From Acidimicrobiales bacterium (GTDB lineage: Bacteria > Actinomycetota > Acidimicrobiia > Acidimicrobiales > UBA8190), in assembly GCA_035531755.1 (NCBI GenBank), contig DATKSK010000017.1, positions 1-56,651 on the forward strand: DNA of 56,651 nt. Direction: 5' to 3'. Of this stretch, positions 49,056-56,651 are shown in pieces (position 1 is the first letter of the stretch; each line of letters opens with the position of its first letter). The notes beneath the pieces were generated by a model. The model had not been told where the DNA came from and did not search any database. It saw nothing but the letters and a program-made list of their open reading frames with translations. The position numbers were made by a program, and so were the translations under genes.

Positions 49056-50321
49056 TCACCAGCGCCCGAGGACGAGGGCGCTCGTGGGCACGCCCGCGGC
49101 GCTCGTGACGAGGCAGGTCTCGGCCCCTTCGACCTGGCACGTCGACTCCCCCCGCAGCTGACGCACACCCTCCACCACGTGGTTGAGCCCGTGGATGTAG
49201 GCCTCCGACAGGCTGCCGCCGTGCGTGTTGACGGGGAGCGCACCGTCCGGCCAGGCCAACGCCCCGGAAGCGGCGAAGGGCCCACCCTCGCCGCGCTCGC
49301 AGAACCCGAAGTCCTCCAGGCTGAGCAGCACGAGCCCGGTGAAGTGGTCGTAGACCTGGGCGACGTCGACGTCTCCGGGCCCGATGCCCGCGCGCGCCCA
49401 CAGGCGGCGGGCCACGCCCCGCGCCCCTGCGCTGGCGTAGTCGTCGTCGGGCATGGAGACGTTGGAGTACTGCCCGTGGCCGAAACCCCGCAGTGCCCCC
49501 TGGGCGCCGGCGAGCACCGTCACCGGCGCCGTGGCCGTGTCGGCGGCGCGCTCGGCGGTGGTGACGACCACGGCGCAGGCGCCGTCGTTCTCGAGGCAGC
49601 AGTCGAAGAGGCGGAACGGGTCGGACACCATGCGCGACGCCAGGTAGTCCTCCATCGTCATCGGCCGGCCGCCCATCACGGCCCGGGGGTTGCGCGCCGC
49701 GTGGGCCCTCGTCGTCACCGCCACGTGCCCCATCTGCTCGACGGTGGTGCCGAAGCGGTGCATGTGACGGCGGAGGACCATGGCATAGGCGATGGGAGGG
49801 CTGAACATGCCGAAGGGCATGGTGAAGGCCACGTGAGCTTCGAGGATGCTGCGGGCGCGCCGGACGTGCGGCACGCGGCCCGGCCCGGCCGCGGGCGCAT
49901 TGCCCGGCGCGGGCGTATTGCCCGGCGCGGGCGCGTTTCCCGGCCCGCGGCCGAAGCGCCGGAACTGGCCCTGGCACAGTGACCGGTACACGACGACCAC
50001 CTCGGCCGTGCCGCTCTCGACCGCAGCGGCGGCGTTGGCGACGGCCGCGCAGGCCCCGCCCCCGCCCGGCAACCACGACAGCCCGGCGTAGCGCAGCTCG
50101 GGCAGACCGAGGTCGGCGGCCACGAAGGTGGCGTCGTTGCGGTCCCCGGCGAACGAGGCCAACCCGTCGACGTCGTCGGCGCTGAGCCCGGCGTCCGCCA
50201 GCGCGGCGAGGATCGCCTGGATCGACAGCTGGTACTCGGTGGCGTCGGTGATGCCGCCCCACTTGGCGTAGGGCGTCTCGCCCACGCCGACGACGCAGGC
50301 CGTGCGCCCGGCGGCGCTCAC
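49056..50321 (-). CDS. Thiolase-fold protein C (Ltp2-like, two catalytic Tyr candidates)
   Basis: A 421-residue thiolase-superfamily protein. The nucleophile is missing: SWLPGGGGACAAVANAA has Gly at the Cys position. It has Tyr at both later positions, VAQVYDHFTGLVLLSLEDFG and SLSEAYIHGLNHVVEG, the arrangement of steroid retro-aldolase Ltp2 (Tyr pair). An in-frame 18-bp repeat (49891-49944) adds a Pro/Gly/Ala/Asn loop. GTG overlaps the stop of the upstream CoA-transferase (GTGA). Retro-aldol cleavage of a CoA ester is inferred; substrate unknown. Confidence 0.87.
   Translation of the reverse strand: MSAAGRTACVVGVGETPYAKWGGITDATEYQLSIQAILAALADAGLSADDVDGLASFAGDRNDATFVAADLGLPELRYAGLSWLPGGGGACAAVANAAAAVESGTAEVVVVYRSLCQGQFRRFGRGPGNAPAPGNTPAPGNAPAAGPGRVPHVRRARSILEAHVAFTMPFGMFSPPIAYAMVLRRHMHRFGTTVEQMGHVAVTTRAHAARNPRAVMGGRPMTMEDYLASRMVSDPFRLFDCCLENDGACAVVVTTAERAADTATAPVTVLAGAQGALRGFGHGQYSNVSMPDDDYASAGARGVARRLWARAGIGPGDVDVAQVYDHFTGLVLLSLEDFGFCERGEGGPFAASGALAWPDGALPVNTHGGSLSEAYIHGLNHVVEGVRQLRGESTCQVEGAETCLVTSAAGVPTSALVLGRW
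49891..49944. repeat. In-frame 18-bp tandem repeats inside thiolase C
   Basis: Three 18-bp units (49891-49908, 49909-49926, 49927-49944) encode a repeated Pro/Gly/Asn/Ala hexapeptide loop. Confidence 0.9.
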
Positions 50322-51559
50322 CGTGCCCGCCCGGCGTCGCCGTCGCCAGCTGCCCCCGCCCTCCCCGGTGCCCCCGCCGCCGGTGTCCCCGCCGCCGGTG
50401 TCCCTGCCGACCACTGTGCCCGGACCTCGTCGGTGTGCTCGCCGAGCAGCGGCGGCCGGCGCTCCATCACCCACGGCGAGCCGTGCGCCACGAACGGCGC
50501 ACCGCAGTAGGTGACCGACCGGCCGAGCTCGGGGTGCTCGAGCTCGACGAAGTGGCCCCGTGCCCGGAGGTGCCGGTCGTCGAGGACCTCCTCGGGGGAC
50601 CGGATCACACCCCAGGGCAGCCCCGCCCCCTGGCCCAGCCGGTAGAGCGTCTCGCCGTCGTGCCTGGCCGCCAGCCGCTTGAGCGCCCGCCACACCTCGC
50701 GGTAGTTGCCGGCGCGGTGCACAGGGTCGGCGAACGCCGGGTCCGACAGCTCGCCGGCGACACCTTCGTCCTCCAGCATCCGCAGCATCCCCGCGAAGAC
50801 GTGGGGGCCGAGGAAGTCCGGGTTGAGTGCGGCCACCTGGCGCCCGTCGGCGGCGGTGAGCGTGGGGTGCGGCCCGCGCCGGTGCACGCCGCCCGAGCAC
50901 AGGTAGGTCATCAGGTGCCACTCGGTCATGCTGGCCGAGCACTCGTGGGCCGACACGTCGATGAGCTGGCCCTGGCCCGACTCGGCCCGCCAGGCCAGCG
51001 CCCCCAGCACGGCGATGGCGGCGTAGGTCGACGCCGTGCGCCACGCCTGGTCCCCGTGGCTGGCGAGCGGCGGTGTGTCGTACACGCCGCCGCCGCCCGG
51101 CCCGTAGCCGCATGCCGCCATCGATCCGCCCAGCGCCATGAGCACGAGATCGTCGGCCAGGTAGTCGGCCCAGGGGCCGTCCTGGCCGAACGGCGTCACC
51201 GCGCACACGACGAGACCCGGGGCGCGCTCGTGCAGCGCGTCGACGTCCAGGCCCCGCGCCGCGGCCTGCGCCGGGCGCAGCGTGTGCACCACCACGTCGG
51301 CGGCCGCGCAGAGCGCCACGACGTCGGTGTCGTCGAGCGCCACGACCGATCGCTTCCCGACGTTGTCGGCCCAGAAGGCGAGGCTGCGGTCCGGGCCGGG
51401 CTCGTCGTCGAGGAACGGCCCGATGTGACGCGACGGAGCGCCCTCGGCCGGCTCGACCTTGACCACGTCGGCGCCGAGGCCGGCGAGGAGCCGGCCGCAG
51501 TACTCCGCCGACTCGTCGGTGAGCTCCAGGACGCGCACCCCGTCCAGCGGGGCCGTCAC
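50318..51559 (-). CDS. CaiB/BaiF CoA-transferase family III protein
   Basis: A 413-residue class III CoA-transferase transferring CoA between carboxylic acids. LDGVRVLELTDESAEYCGRL, LLAGLGADVVKVEP, VGKRSVVAL and GQLIDVSAHE are family blocks; the candidate catalytic Asp is in SHGDQAW. The C-terminal 30 residues are a repeated Gly/Thr/Pro/Ala tail. GTG start overlaps the preceding CoA-transferase stop (GTGA). It is probably one half of a heterodimer with the gene upstream. Confidence 0.9.
   Translation of the reverse strand: MTAPLDGVRVLELTDESAEYCGRLLAGLGADVVKVEPAEGAPSRHIGPFLDDEPGPDRSLAFWADNVGKRSVVALDDTDVVALCAAADVVVHTLRPAQAAARGLDVDALHERAPGLVVCAVTPFGQDGPWADYLADDLVLMALGGSMAACGYGPGGGGVYDTPPLASHGDQAWRTASTYAAIAVLGALAWRAESGQGQLIDVSAHECSASMTEWHLMTYLCSGGVHRRGPHPTLTAADGRQVAALNPDFLGPHVFAGMLRMLEDEGVAGELSDPAFADPVHRAGNYREVWRALKRLAARHDGETLYRLGQGAGLPWGVIRSPEEVLDDRHLRARGHFVELEHPELGRSVTYCGAPFVAHGSPWVMERRPPLLGEHTDEVRAQWSAGTPAAGTPAAGAPGRAGAAGDGDAGRAR
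50367..50411. repeat. In-frame 15-bp tandem repeats inside a CaiB/BaiF gene
   Basis: Three 15-bp units (50367-50381, 50382-50396, 50397-50411) encode a Gly-Thr-Pro-Ala-Ala type tail near the C-terminus of the CoA-transferase. Confidence 0.85.
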
Positions 51560-52851
51560 GACAGCACCCCCTCGACCCGCAATGCCGCCACCTGGTCGGT
51601 GCTCATCCCGAGCACCTCCCCGAGCACCGCCTCGGTGTCCTCGCCGAGGCACGGCGGGCCGCGCCGCAGGGCGCCGCCCGTGTGCGGCGGCGTGGCCGTC
51701 ATGCGGAAGGGCACACCTTCGAGAGGGAGCGCGTCCACCTCGTCGTTGCCCAGGTCGGTGTAGTGCCCGCGTGCCGCCAGCTGGGGGTCGCGCTCCAGGC
51801 GGTCGGCGGCGTCCTGCACCGCGCCGGCGGGCACGCCCACCGACTGCAGCAGGTCCATGACCTCGTAGCGGTCGCGCCCCCGGGTCCACGACTCGACATG
51901 GGCGTCGAGGTCGTCGGCGTGCTCGACGCGTCCCACCAGGGTGGCGAAGCGCGGGTCCGCCGCCCACGCCGGGGCTCCCATGGCGCCGACGAGCGCCGAC
52001 CACTGCTCGTCGGTGCGGCACGACACCACCACCCACCGGTCGTCCCCCGTGCACCGGTAGGCGCCCGACGGCGCCGCCGGGGGATGGGCGCGGCGGTTGC
52101 CACTCGGGAAGCCGGGCCGGCGGCTCGGCCGGCCGTTCAGCATGGCGTCGAGGAGCAGCGCCCCCGACAGCGCCGTGGCCGGCTCGAGCTGCGACACGTC
52201 GATGTGCTGCCCCTCGCCCGTTCGCCGGCGGTGGATGACACCGGCCAGGATGGCGATGGCGCCGAGGTAGCCGCCCACGTGGTCGAGGTACGAGAACGAC
52301 CAGCCCGCCGGCGGCCGGTCGGGCAGGCCCACCATGAAGGTGAGGCCGGTGAGCGCCTGGGCCGTCGGGCCCATGGTGACGTGGGAGGTGTCGGGCCCCT
52401 CGTGGCCGAACCCGCACATGGACACGTAGACCAGGTCGGGCCGCAGCTCCCGCATGACCTCGAGGGGCAGGCCCCAGCGCGCCAGCGTGCCTGCCGCGAA
52501 GCTCTCGGCGACGACGTCGGACTCGGCGACGAGGTCCTTCAGCAGCGCCAGTCCCTTCGGGTGGCGCGCGTCCACGGTGATGCTGCGCTTCCCGCCGGTG
52601 TTGTACTTGTAGAAGATCCCCCCGCGGTTGGCGCTCGGCGCCCCCGTGGCGTTGGCCAGCGTGGCGGCGCCGAACGCCTCGCCCCGCTCGCCGGGCTCGG
52701 GGACGAACGGCGGCATCACCCGGATGGCGTCGGGGAACCGGGTGCTCTCCACCCGGATGACCTCGGCACCCAGGCAGCCGCAGATCAAGGTGGCCTGGGC
52801 GCCGAAGCCCAGGCGCGTGAAGTCGAGGATGCGCAGGCCCTCGAGTGCCAT
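51556..52851 (-). CDS. CaiB/BaiF CoA-transferase family III protein
   Basis: A 431-residue class III CoA-transferase. LEGLRILDFTRLGFGAQATL, CLGAEVIRVES, NTGGKRSITVDARHPKGLALL and GEGQHIDVSQLE are family blocks; the candidate catalytic Asp is in SYLDHVGGYL. First gene of the 11-gene operon, with a likely promoter at 52895-52924. With the next gene it probably charges a carboxylic acid substrate with CoA, feeding the thiolase/DUF35 enzymes. ATG at 52851; the upstream GGGGCGGGG may serve as ribosome site. Confidence 0.9.
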   Translation of the reverse strand: MALEGLRILDFTRLGFGAQATLICGCLGAEVIRVESTRFPDAIRVMPPFVPEPGERGEAFGAATLANATGAPSANRGGIFYKYNTGGKRSITVDARHPKGLALLKDLVAESDVVAESFAAGTLARWGLPLEVMRELRPDLVYVSMCGFGHEGPDTSHVTMGPTAQALTGLTFMVGLPDRPPAGWSFSYLDHVGGYLGAIAILAGVIHRRRTGEGQHIDVSQLEPATALSGALLLDAMLNGRPSRRPGFPSGNRRAHPPAAPSGAYRCTGDDRWVVVSCRTDEQWSALVGAMGAPAWAADPRFATLVGRVEHADDLDAHVESWTRGRDRYEVMDLLQSVGVPAGAVQDAADRLERDPQLAARGHYTDLGNDEVDALPLEGVPFRMTATPPHTGGALRRGPPCLGEDTEAVLGEVLGMSTDQVAALRVEGVLS

Positions 52852-52894
52852 GGCCGCCCCGCCCCGCCCCCGCCCCTGTGGCGTCACGGCGCCG

Positions 52895-52924
52895 ACGATA
52901 GTGTGATCCCCGACACGCGTGTCA
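52895..52924 (-). promoter_or_regulatory. Promoter of the 11-gene operon
   Basis: On the minus strand a TGACAC box (52919-52924) and a TATCGT box (52895-52900) are 18 nt apart. The -35 box lies inside the palindrome at 52908-52927. Confidence 0.5.
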
Positions 52925-52927
52925 GGG
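52908..52927. promoter_or_regulatory. Palindromic operator between divergent genes
   Basis: A 20-bp inverted repeat built on the perfect core GACACGCGTGTC (52912-52923), with CCC/GGG outer arms and one mismatched pair. Size and position fit a TetR-family operator controlling both the operon and the amidohydrolase. No regulator gene is adjacent. Confidence 0.65.
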
Positions 52928-52985
52928 AACGCGGTGGCGGCCCCGGCCCCGCCACCGGCGCCACCGGGCGGATCGGGGAGGGCAC

Positions 52986-54266
52986 ATGCAGCTCGAGGAC
53001 CTGGTGCTCGTCAGTGTCGACGACCACGTGGTCGAGCCGTCGGACATGTTCGAGGGCCGCCTCCCGGCGCGCTTCGCCGACGAGGCGCCCCGTGTGGACG
53101 TGCGCGACGACGGCACCGAGATCTGGCGCTTCGACGGCAAGGAGGCCACCAACATCGGCCTCAACGCCGTGGCCGGGCGGCCGGTCGAGGAGTACGGCAT
53201 CGAGCCGACGTCGTTCGCCGAGATCCGCTCGGGCTGCTACGACATCCACGACCGGGTGCGCGACATGGACGCCAACGGCGTGATCGCCTCCATGTGCTTC
53301 CCGTCGTTCCCGCAGTTGTGCGGGCAGCTCTTCGCCAAGGCGTCGGACCCCGATCTCGGGCTGGCCGTGCTCCGGGCCTACAACGACTGGCACATCGACG
53401 ACTGGTGCGGCACCTACCCGGGCCGGTTCATCCCCCTCGCCCTGCCGCCGATCTGGGACCCCGCCGCCATGGCCGACGAGGTCCGCCGGGTGGCCACCAA
53501 GGGCTGCCATGCCGTGTCGTTCTCCGAGAACCCGGCGAAGCTGAAGCTCCCGAGCTTCCACAGCGACCACTGGGACCCGTTCTGGGCGGCGTGTTCGGAC
53601 GAGGGGACCATGGTGTGCCTGCACATCGGCTCGTCGTCGTCACTGGTGGTGACCGCCCCCGACGCCCCCATCGACGTCCTCATCGGCCTGCAGCCGGTCA
53701 ACATCGTGCAGGCCGCCGCCGACCTGCTGTGGTCGCCGGTGCTGCGCACGTTCCCGTCGTTGCGCGTGGCGCTGTCCGAGGGCGGCATCGGCTGGATCCC
53801 ATACTTCCTCGACCGCATGGACTGGATCTACACGCGCCACCACCGGTGGACCGGGCAGGACTTCGGGGACAAGCTGCCGAGCGACGTGTTCGCCGAAAGC
53901 GTGGTCACGTGCTTCATCGACGACCCCGCCGGCATCGAGCTGCGCCACCGGGTCGGCGTCGACAGCATGTGCTGGGAGTCCGACTACCCGCACTCCGACT
54001 CCACCTGGCCCCTGTCGCCGGAGACCCTGATGAAGTCCCTCGACGGCGTGCCCGACGACGACATCGAGAAGATGACCCATCGCAACGCCATGCGCCACTA
54101 CCGCTTCGATCCCTTCGCGCACCGCCCCAAGGAGCAGTGCACGGTCGGCGCCCTGCGGGCGACGGCGACCGACGTCGACGTGACGCCCAGACCGGGGGGG
54201 CGCCCGCCGGCGCCGAAGATGACCAAGGCGAGCGACCTCACGCGCCACCCCGGCACCAACCGGTAG
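52986..54266 (+). CDS. Amidohydrolase family protein (PF04909 type)
   Basis: A 426-residue metal-dependent hydrolase or decarboxylase-like TIM-barrel protein. The N-terminal SVDDHVVEP holds the first metal ligands (DxHxxEP), and WESDYPHSDSTWP carries the conserved catalytic Asp. YNDWHIDDWCGTYPGRF and EGGIGWIPYFLDRMDW are typical of this family in actinobacteria. GGGGAGGGCAC precedes the ATG. It diverges from the CoA-ester operon over a shared palindrome, so it probably acts in the same pathway (inference), for example as a ring or side-chain hydrolase. Confidence 0.88.
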   Translation: MQLEDLVLVSVDDHVVEPSDMFEGRLPARFADEAPRVDVRDDGTEIWRFDGKEATNIGLNAVAGRPVEEYGIEPTSFAEIRSGCYDIHDRVRDMDANGVIASMCFPSFPQLCGQLFAKASDPDLGLAVLRAYNDWHIDDWCGTYPGRFIPLALPPIWDPAAMADEVRRVATKGCHAVSFSENPAKLKLPSFHSDHWDPFWAACSDEGTMVCLHIGSSSSLVVTAPDAPIDVLIGLQPVNIVQAAADLLWSPVLRTFPSLRVALSEGGIGWIPYFLDRMDWIYTRHHRWTGQDFGDKLPSDVFAESVVTCFIDDPAGIELRHRVGVDSMCWESDYPHSDSTWPLSPETLMKSLDGVPDDDIEKMTHRNAMRHYRFDPFAHRPKEQCTVGALRATATDVDVTPRPGGRPPAPKMTKASDLTRHPGTNR

Positions 54267-54292
54267 CGCGCGCCGGCTGGCCGCCGGGCGCC

Positions 54293-54975
54293 TCAGCGCA
54301 TCCACGCCTCGCGGATGCTGCCCGCCTCCGGCGTGGACAGCCTCCTGCGTTGTTCCCACATCTCGGCACAGCTCTCGGCGCAGAACAGCAGCTCCCGGCG
54401 GTCCCCGTCGTGCCGGCGGGCCACGGCCGTGGCGTGGGTGAGCGGGATCCGGCACACCGGGTCGGGGTGGGTGTCGGGCCGGCGACGGGGAGGCCCAGGC
54501 GCACCACGTCGATGGGCTGCTCGAGGCCGCGCACGGCGATCTCGTCGGCCGCCTCGACCGTGGCCCACGGCGGGATCTCGGGGACGACGGACGGGACCGC
54601 CAGCACTTCGTGGCCCACGGCGAGGTCGCACAGCCGCGCCGCCACGTTCACGGCATGGCCCACGTAGTCGTCGCCCTCCAGCAGGATCACCGCGCCCGTG
54701 GTCACCCCGCACCGCAGGGTGATGGGCTCGGGGGCGGCGTCGATGGAGGACTTCGTCTCCAGCGCGGCGGCCACCAGCGGCATGGTCTCCACGCTCACGA
54801 GCATGGCGCCGTCGCCGAGCCACTTGGCGATCCGCACGCCCCGGCGCGAGCAGATGTCGCGCAGCGCGGCCCGGAACACGGCCAGGACGGCCACGGCCCG
54901 CTCGTCGCCCTCGGACTCGGTCAGCGCCGTGAAGCCGGACAGGTCGAGGAAGGCGAACGTCCGGCGCACCCGCAT
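54293..54975 (-). CDS. Class III adenylate/guanylate cyclase domain protein with frameshifted YHS-like tail
   Basis: Residues 1 to about 165 form a complete class III nucleotide cyclase domain: FAFLDLSGFTALTESEGD (metal Asp), KWLGDGAMLVS (second metal Asp) and VGHAVNVAARLCDLA (Asn/Arg). Near 54476-54480 the frame breaks: in the next frame the sequence continues DPVCRIPLTHATAVARR and LLFCAESCAEMWEQRRR, a YHS-like metal-binding module, ending at 54293. Unshifted, it runs to 54238 with unrelated residues (245 aa). One missing C in a CCC run would restore the fusion. ATG at 54975. Confidence 0.8.
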
Positions 54976-55022
54976 CCGTCGATGATCGCACCGGGCCGGG
55001 GGCGGGGCGAGCCCGGCCGCGG

Positions 55023-55475
55023 TCAGCGCTCGCGCTCGTCGGCCTCGATCGCCGCCACCTCGGCCAGGCGCTCGACGTGGCGGCCGCCCTCGAACCCCGT
55101 CGCCATGAACACGTCGACGATGGCGAGAGCGAGGTCGGGGCCCAGGATGCGGGCCCCCAGCGACAGGACGTTGGCGTCGTTGTGGAGGCGGGCCAGGCGC
55201 GCCGTCGTCTCGTCGTGGCACAACGCGGCGCGTGCCCCGCGGACCTTGTTGGCCGCCATGGCCTCGCCCTGGCCGCTGCCGCCGAGGACGATGCCCCGGT
55301 CCGCCGACCCGCTCACCACGGCCCGGGCGGCGGTGGCGCACGGCCACGGATAGTTCACCGGCTCCTCGGAGAACGACCCGATGTCCTCCACGTCGTGGCC
55401 GCCGGCGCGCAGATGGGCGGCCACCACCTGCTTGAGGCGGAACCCGGCATGGTCCGAGGCGAGGACGACCCGCAT
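55023..55475 (-). CDS. rpiB: Ribose-5-phosphate isomerase B (RpiB/LacAB family)
   Basis: A 150-residue sugar-phosphate isomerase. RVVLASDHAGFRLKQ, ADRGIVLGGSGQGEAMAANKV, ARAALCHDETTARLARLHND and NVLSLGARI are family signatures. The Glu in GQGEAMAAN sits where mycobacterial RpiB has its catalytic base, instead of the Cys of enterobacterial RpiB. It connects ribose-5-P and ribulose-5-P. ATG at 55475. Confidence 0.93.
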   Translation of the reverse strand: MRVVLASDHAGFRLKQVVAAHLRAGGHDVEDIGSFSEEPVNYPWPCATAARAVVSGSADRGIVLGGSGQGEAMAANKVRGARAALCHDETTARLARLHNDANVLSLGARILGPDLALAIVDVFMATGFEGGRHVERLAEVAAIEADERER

Positions 55476-55544
55476 GGGCCGTAGCCAAACACCGGCGCCC
55501 GCCCGGGGCAACCGGGCAGCCGACGGCAGCTAGAACTGTCGGCT

Positions 55545-56156
55545 GTGGACGCCTCGCGCCGATCGCCGGTGCCCGCCCCCGGCGACGTCGACCGGTGCGG
55601 GTGGGCCGGCACCGACCCGATCATGCGCGCCTACCACGACGAGGAATGGGGCGTGCCCGTGCGCGCCGACCGCCGGCTGTTCGAGCGCCTGACCCTCGAA
55701 GGCGCCCAGGCCGGCCTGTCGTGGTCGATCATCCTCGCCAAGCGCGCCGGGTACCGGCGCCTGTTCGCCGCGTTCGACCCGGGGGCCGTGGCCCGGTTCG
55801 GCGCCCCCGACGTCGACCGGTTGATGGCCGACCCCTCCATCGTCCGCAACCGGCTGAAGATCGAGTCCACCGTGGCCAACGCCCGCGTGATCGACGCCAT
55901 GCACGCCGCCGGCGAGACGCTGGCCGAGCTGCTGTGGTCGTTCGTCGACGACGTCCCCCGTCACGGCGGGTGGGCGCGTCAGGGCGAGGTGCCTGCCCAG
56001 GACCGGTCGTCGAAGGCCATGAGCGCCGAGCTGCGTCGCCGAGGCTTTCGCTTCGTGGGGCCGGTCACCTGCTACGCCACCATGCAGGCGGCGGGGCTCG
56101 TGAACGACCACCTGGTGTCGTGCTTCCGGTGGTCGCAGCTCGAGGGAGGGTCCTGA
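55545..56156 (+). CDS. tag: DNA-3-methyladenine glycosylase I
   Basis: A 203-residue base-excision repair enzyme removing 3-methyladenine. DRCGWAGTDPIMRAYHDEEWG carries the first zinc Cys and His, LEGAQAGLSWSIILAKR the catalytic-pocket Glu and helix, RNRLKIESTVANAR the DNA-binding region, and NDHLVSCFR the remaining zinc His and Cys. GTG at 55545; the first ~17 residues are a short extension. Confidence 0.95.
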   Translation: MDASRRSPVPAPGDVDRCGWAGTDPIMRAYHDEEWGVPVRADRRLFERLTLEGAQAGLSWSIILAKRAGYRRLFAAFDPGAVARFGAPDVDRLMADPSIVRNRLKIESTVANARVIDAMHAAGETLAELLWSFVDDVPRHGGWARQGEVPAQDRSSKAMSAELRRRGFRFVGPVTCYATMQAAGLVNDHLVSCFRWSQLEGGS

Positions 56157-56231
56157 GCGCGCCGGCCCCGGGGACCGGCCTCCTCCTCGCGAGCGGGCCC
56201 TGCTGCTCGAATGGGCGGCATCCCTGGCGGG

Positions 56232-56237
56232 TATCGT
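56232..56237 (+). promoter_or_regulatory. -10 box of small protein gene (leaderless type)
   Basis: TATCGT, 7 nt before the GTG at 56245; no Shine-Dalgarno sequence. Confidence 0.45.
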
Positions 56238-56244
56238 CGGGACG

Positions 56245-56403
56245 GTGACGCCGCGTCCCACCACGCGTTCCCCCGACGGCCCGACGTTGCCGCCATCTCG
56301 CGAACACGGCAGCGAAGAGGAGATCGATGAGGCGGGGGCCGAGTCGTTCCCCGCGAGCGACCCGCCGCAGTGGTGGTCGGGCGGGCCCGACGCCGACCGG
56401 TAG
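56245..56403 (+). CDS. Small conserved protein with SFPASDPP motif, 52 aa
   Basis: A short Pro/Glu/Asp-rich protein. The block EEIDEAGAESFPASDPPQWW matches a motif seen in many short proteobacterial and actinobacterial proteins of unknown role. It is probably disordered and soluble. A -10 box lies 7 nt before the GTG, which supports expression as a leaderless message. No function known. Confidence 0.6.
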   Translation: MTPRPTTRSPDGPTLPPSREHGSEEEIDEAGAESFPASDPPQWWSGGPDADR

Positions 56404-56426
56404 CCGACGACCGCCCTCCGTCGCCC

Positions 56427-56651
56427 GTGCGCATCGGCGTCACCGCCTTCCTGACCGACCGGTCCATGGCTGCGGACGACCTCGCCCGCGCCGTGGAGGC
56501 ACGCGGCTACGACTCGCTCTACCTGCCGGAGCACACGCACCTGCCGGTGGCCCTCGCCGTTCCGCCGGCACTGGTGGAGGGGGTCCACCTCGACGACTAC
56601 AAGCGCAGTGTCGACCCCCTCGTGTCGCTGGCGGCCGCGGCGGCGGTGACC
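56427..56651 (+). CDS. LLM class flavin/F420-dependent oxidoreductase, 3'-partial
   Basis: The first 75 residues of a luciferase-like oxidoreductase, cut by the window end. RIGVTAFLTDRSMAADDLAR, ARGYDSLYLPEHTHLP and DDYKRSVDPLVSLAAAAAV are the usual N-terminal strands, with the acidic-aromatic loop typical of the TIGR03619 F420 group. GTG start at 56427, 23 nt after the previous stop. Confidence 0.85.
   Translation, partial: MRIGVTAFLTDRSMAADDLARAVEARGYDSLYLPEHTHLPVALAVPPALVEGVHLDDYKRSVDPLVSLAAAAAVT

Noticed and set aside
55530-55537. Half of a KstR-type site (CTAGAACT) before tag
   Set aside because: The second half of the palindrome is missing.

Overview
High-GC (about 70% or more) chromosomal DNA from an actinobacterium. 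The signs are GTG/TTG starts, a mycothiol-type DinB enzyme, two LLM flavin/F420-type oxidoreductases plus the start of a third, an actinobacterial-length Lhr helicase, a YczE-type membrane protein, and many genes preceded by a TANNNT box 6-8 nt before the start codon (leaderless mRNA). Paired thiolase-fold/DUF35 genes, CaiB/BaiF CoA-transferases, NTF2-like proteins and amidohydrolases suggest a soil or freshwater lineage such as Acidimicrobiia; that placement is inference. No rRNA, tRNA, CRISPR array or transposase gene was seen.

Left part (1-16990): the 3' part of a B12-dependent ribonucleotide reductase carrying two inteins (the tail of one and all of a second); a two-gene RES-type toxin-antitoxin candidate; a zinc alcohol dehydrogenase and an SRPBCC protein; a peroxiredoxin; exported or membrane-anchored proteins (beta-rich secreted protein, phosphodiester glycosidase-like protein); a DinB/maleylpyruvate isomerase-like enzyme; an ABC-2 exporter (ATPase and permease) followed by a phospholipase C-like lipoprotein; and an MFS exporter.

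Middle (16982-32957): a nucleosidase-like gene with the large helicase Lhr, an LLM oxidoreductase, a PAS protein and Lon protease. A 386-nt convergent gap rich in palindromes follows. Then come a zinc dehydrogenase / PIG-L deacetylase / NTF2-like / shortened VOC gene group, DUF2277, an HSL-type esterase with an LLM oxidoreductase, and a divergent SDR.

Right part (33306-56651): an amidohydrolase (D-aminoacylase type), Nudix, VOC, an NTF2-like gene behind four tandem 29-bp repeats, a membrane protein, and a methyltransferase behind a palindrome matching the KstR operator consensus. These are followed by GNAT, patatin, and a cytochrome P450 resembling CYP125 overlapped by an NTF2-like gene. Next is an 11-gene minus-strand operon (52851 to 42752): two CaiB/BaiF CoA-transferases, three thiolase-fold/DUF35 pairs, a ferritin-like protein, a periplasmic-binding-type protein without a signal peptide, and a YczE protein. 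It is divergent from an amidohydrolase across a palindromic operator. The three thiolase-fold proteins differ at the catalytic positions: one keeps Cys, while two lack it and carry Tyr, as in steroid side-chain retro-aldolases (Ltp2). The operon is therefore a good candidate for an unassigned CoA-ester side-chain degradation pathway. The window ends with a frameshifted class III cyclase, RpiB, DNA-3-methyladenine glycosylase, a 52-residue conserved small protein and the start of an LLM oxidoreductase.
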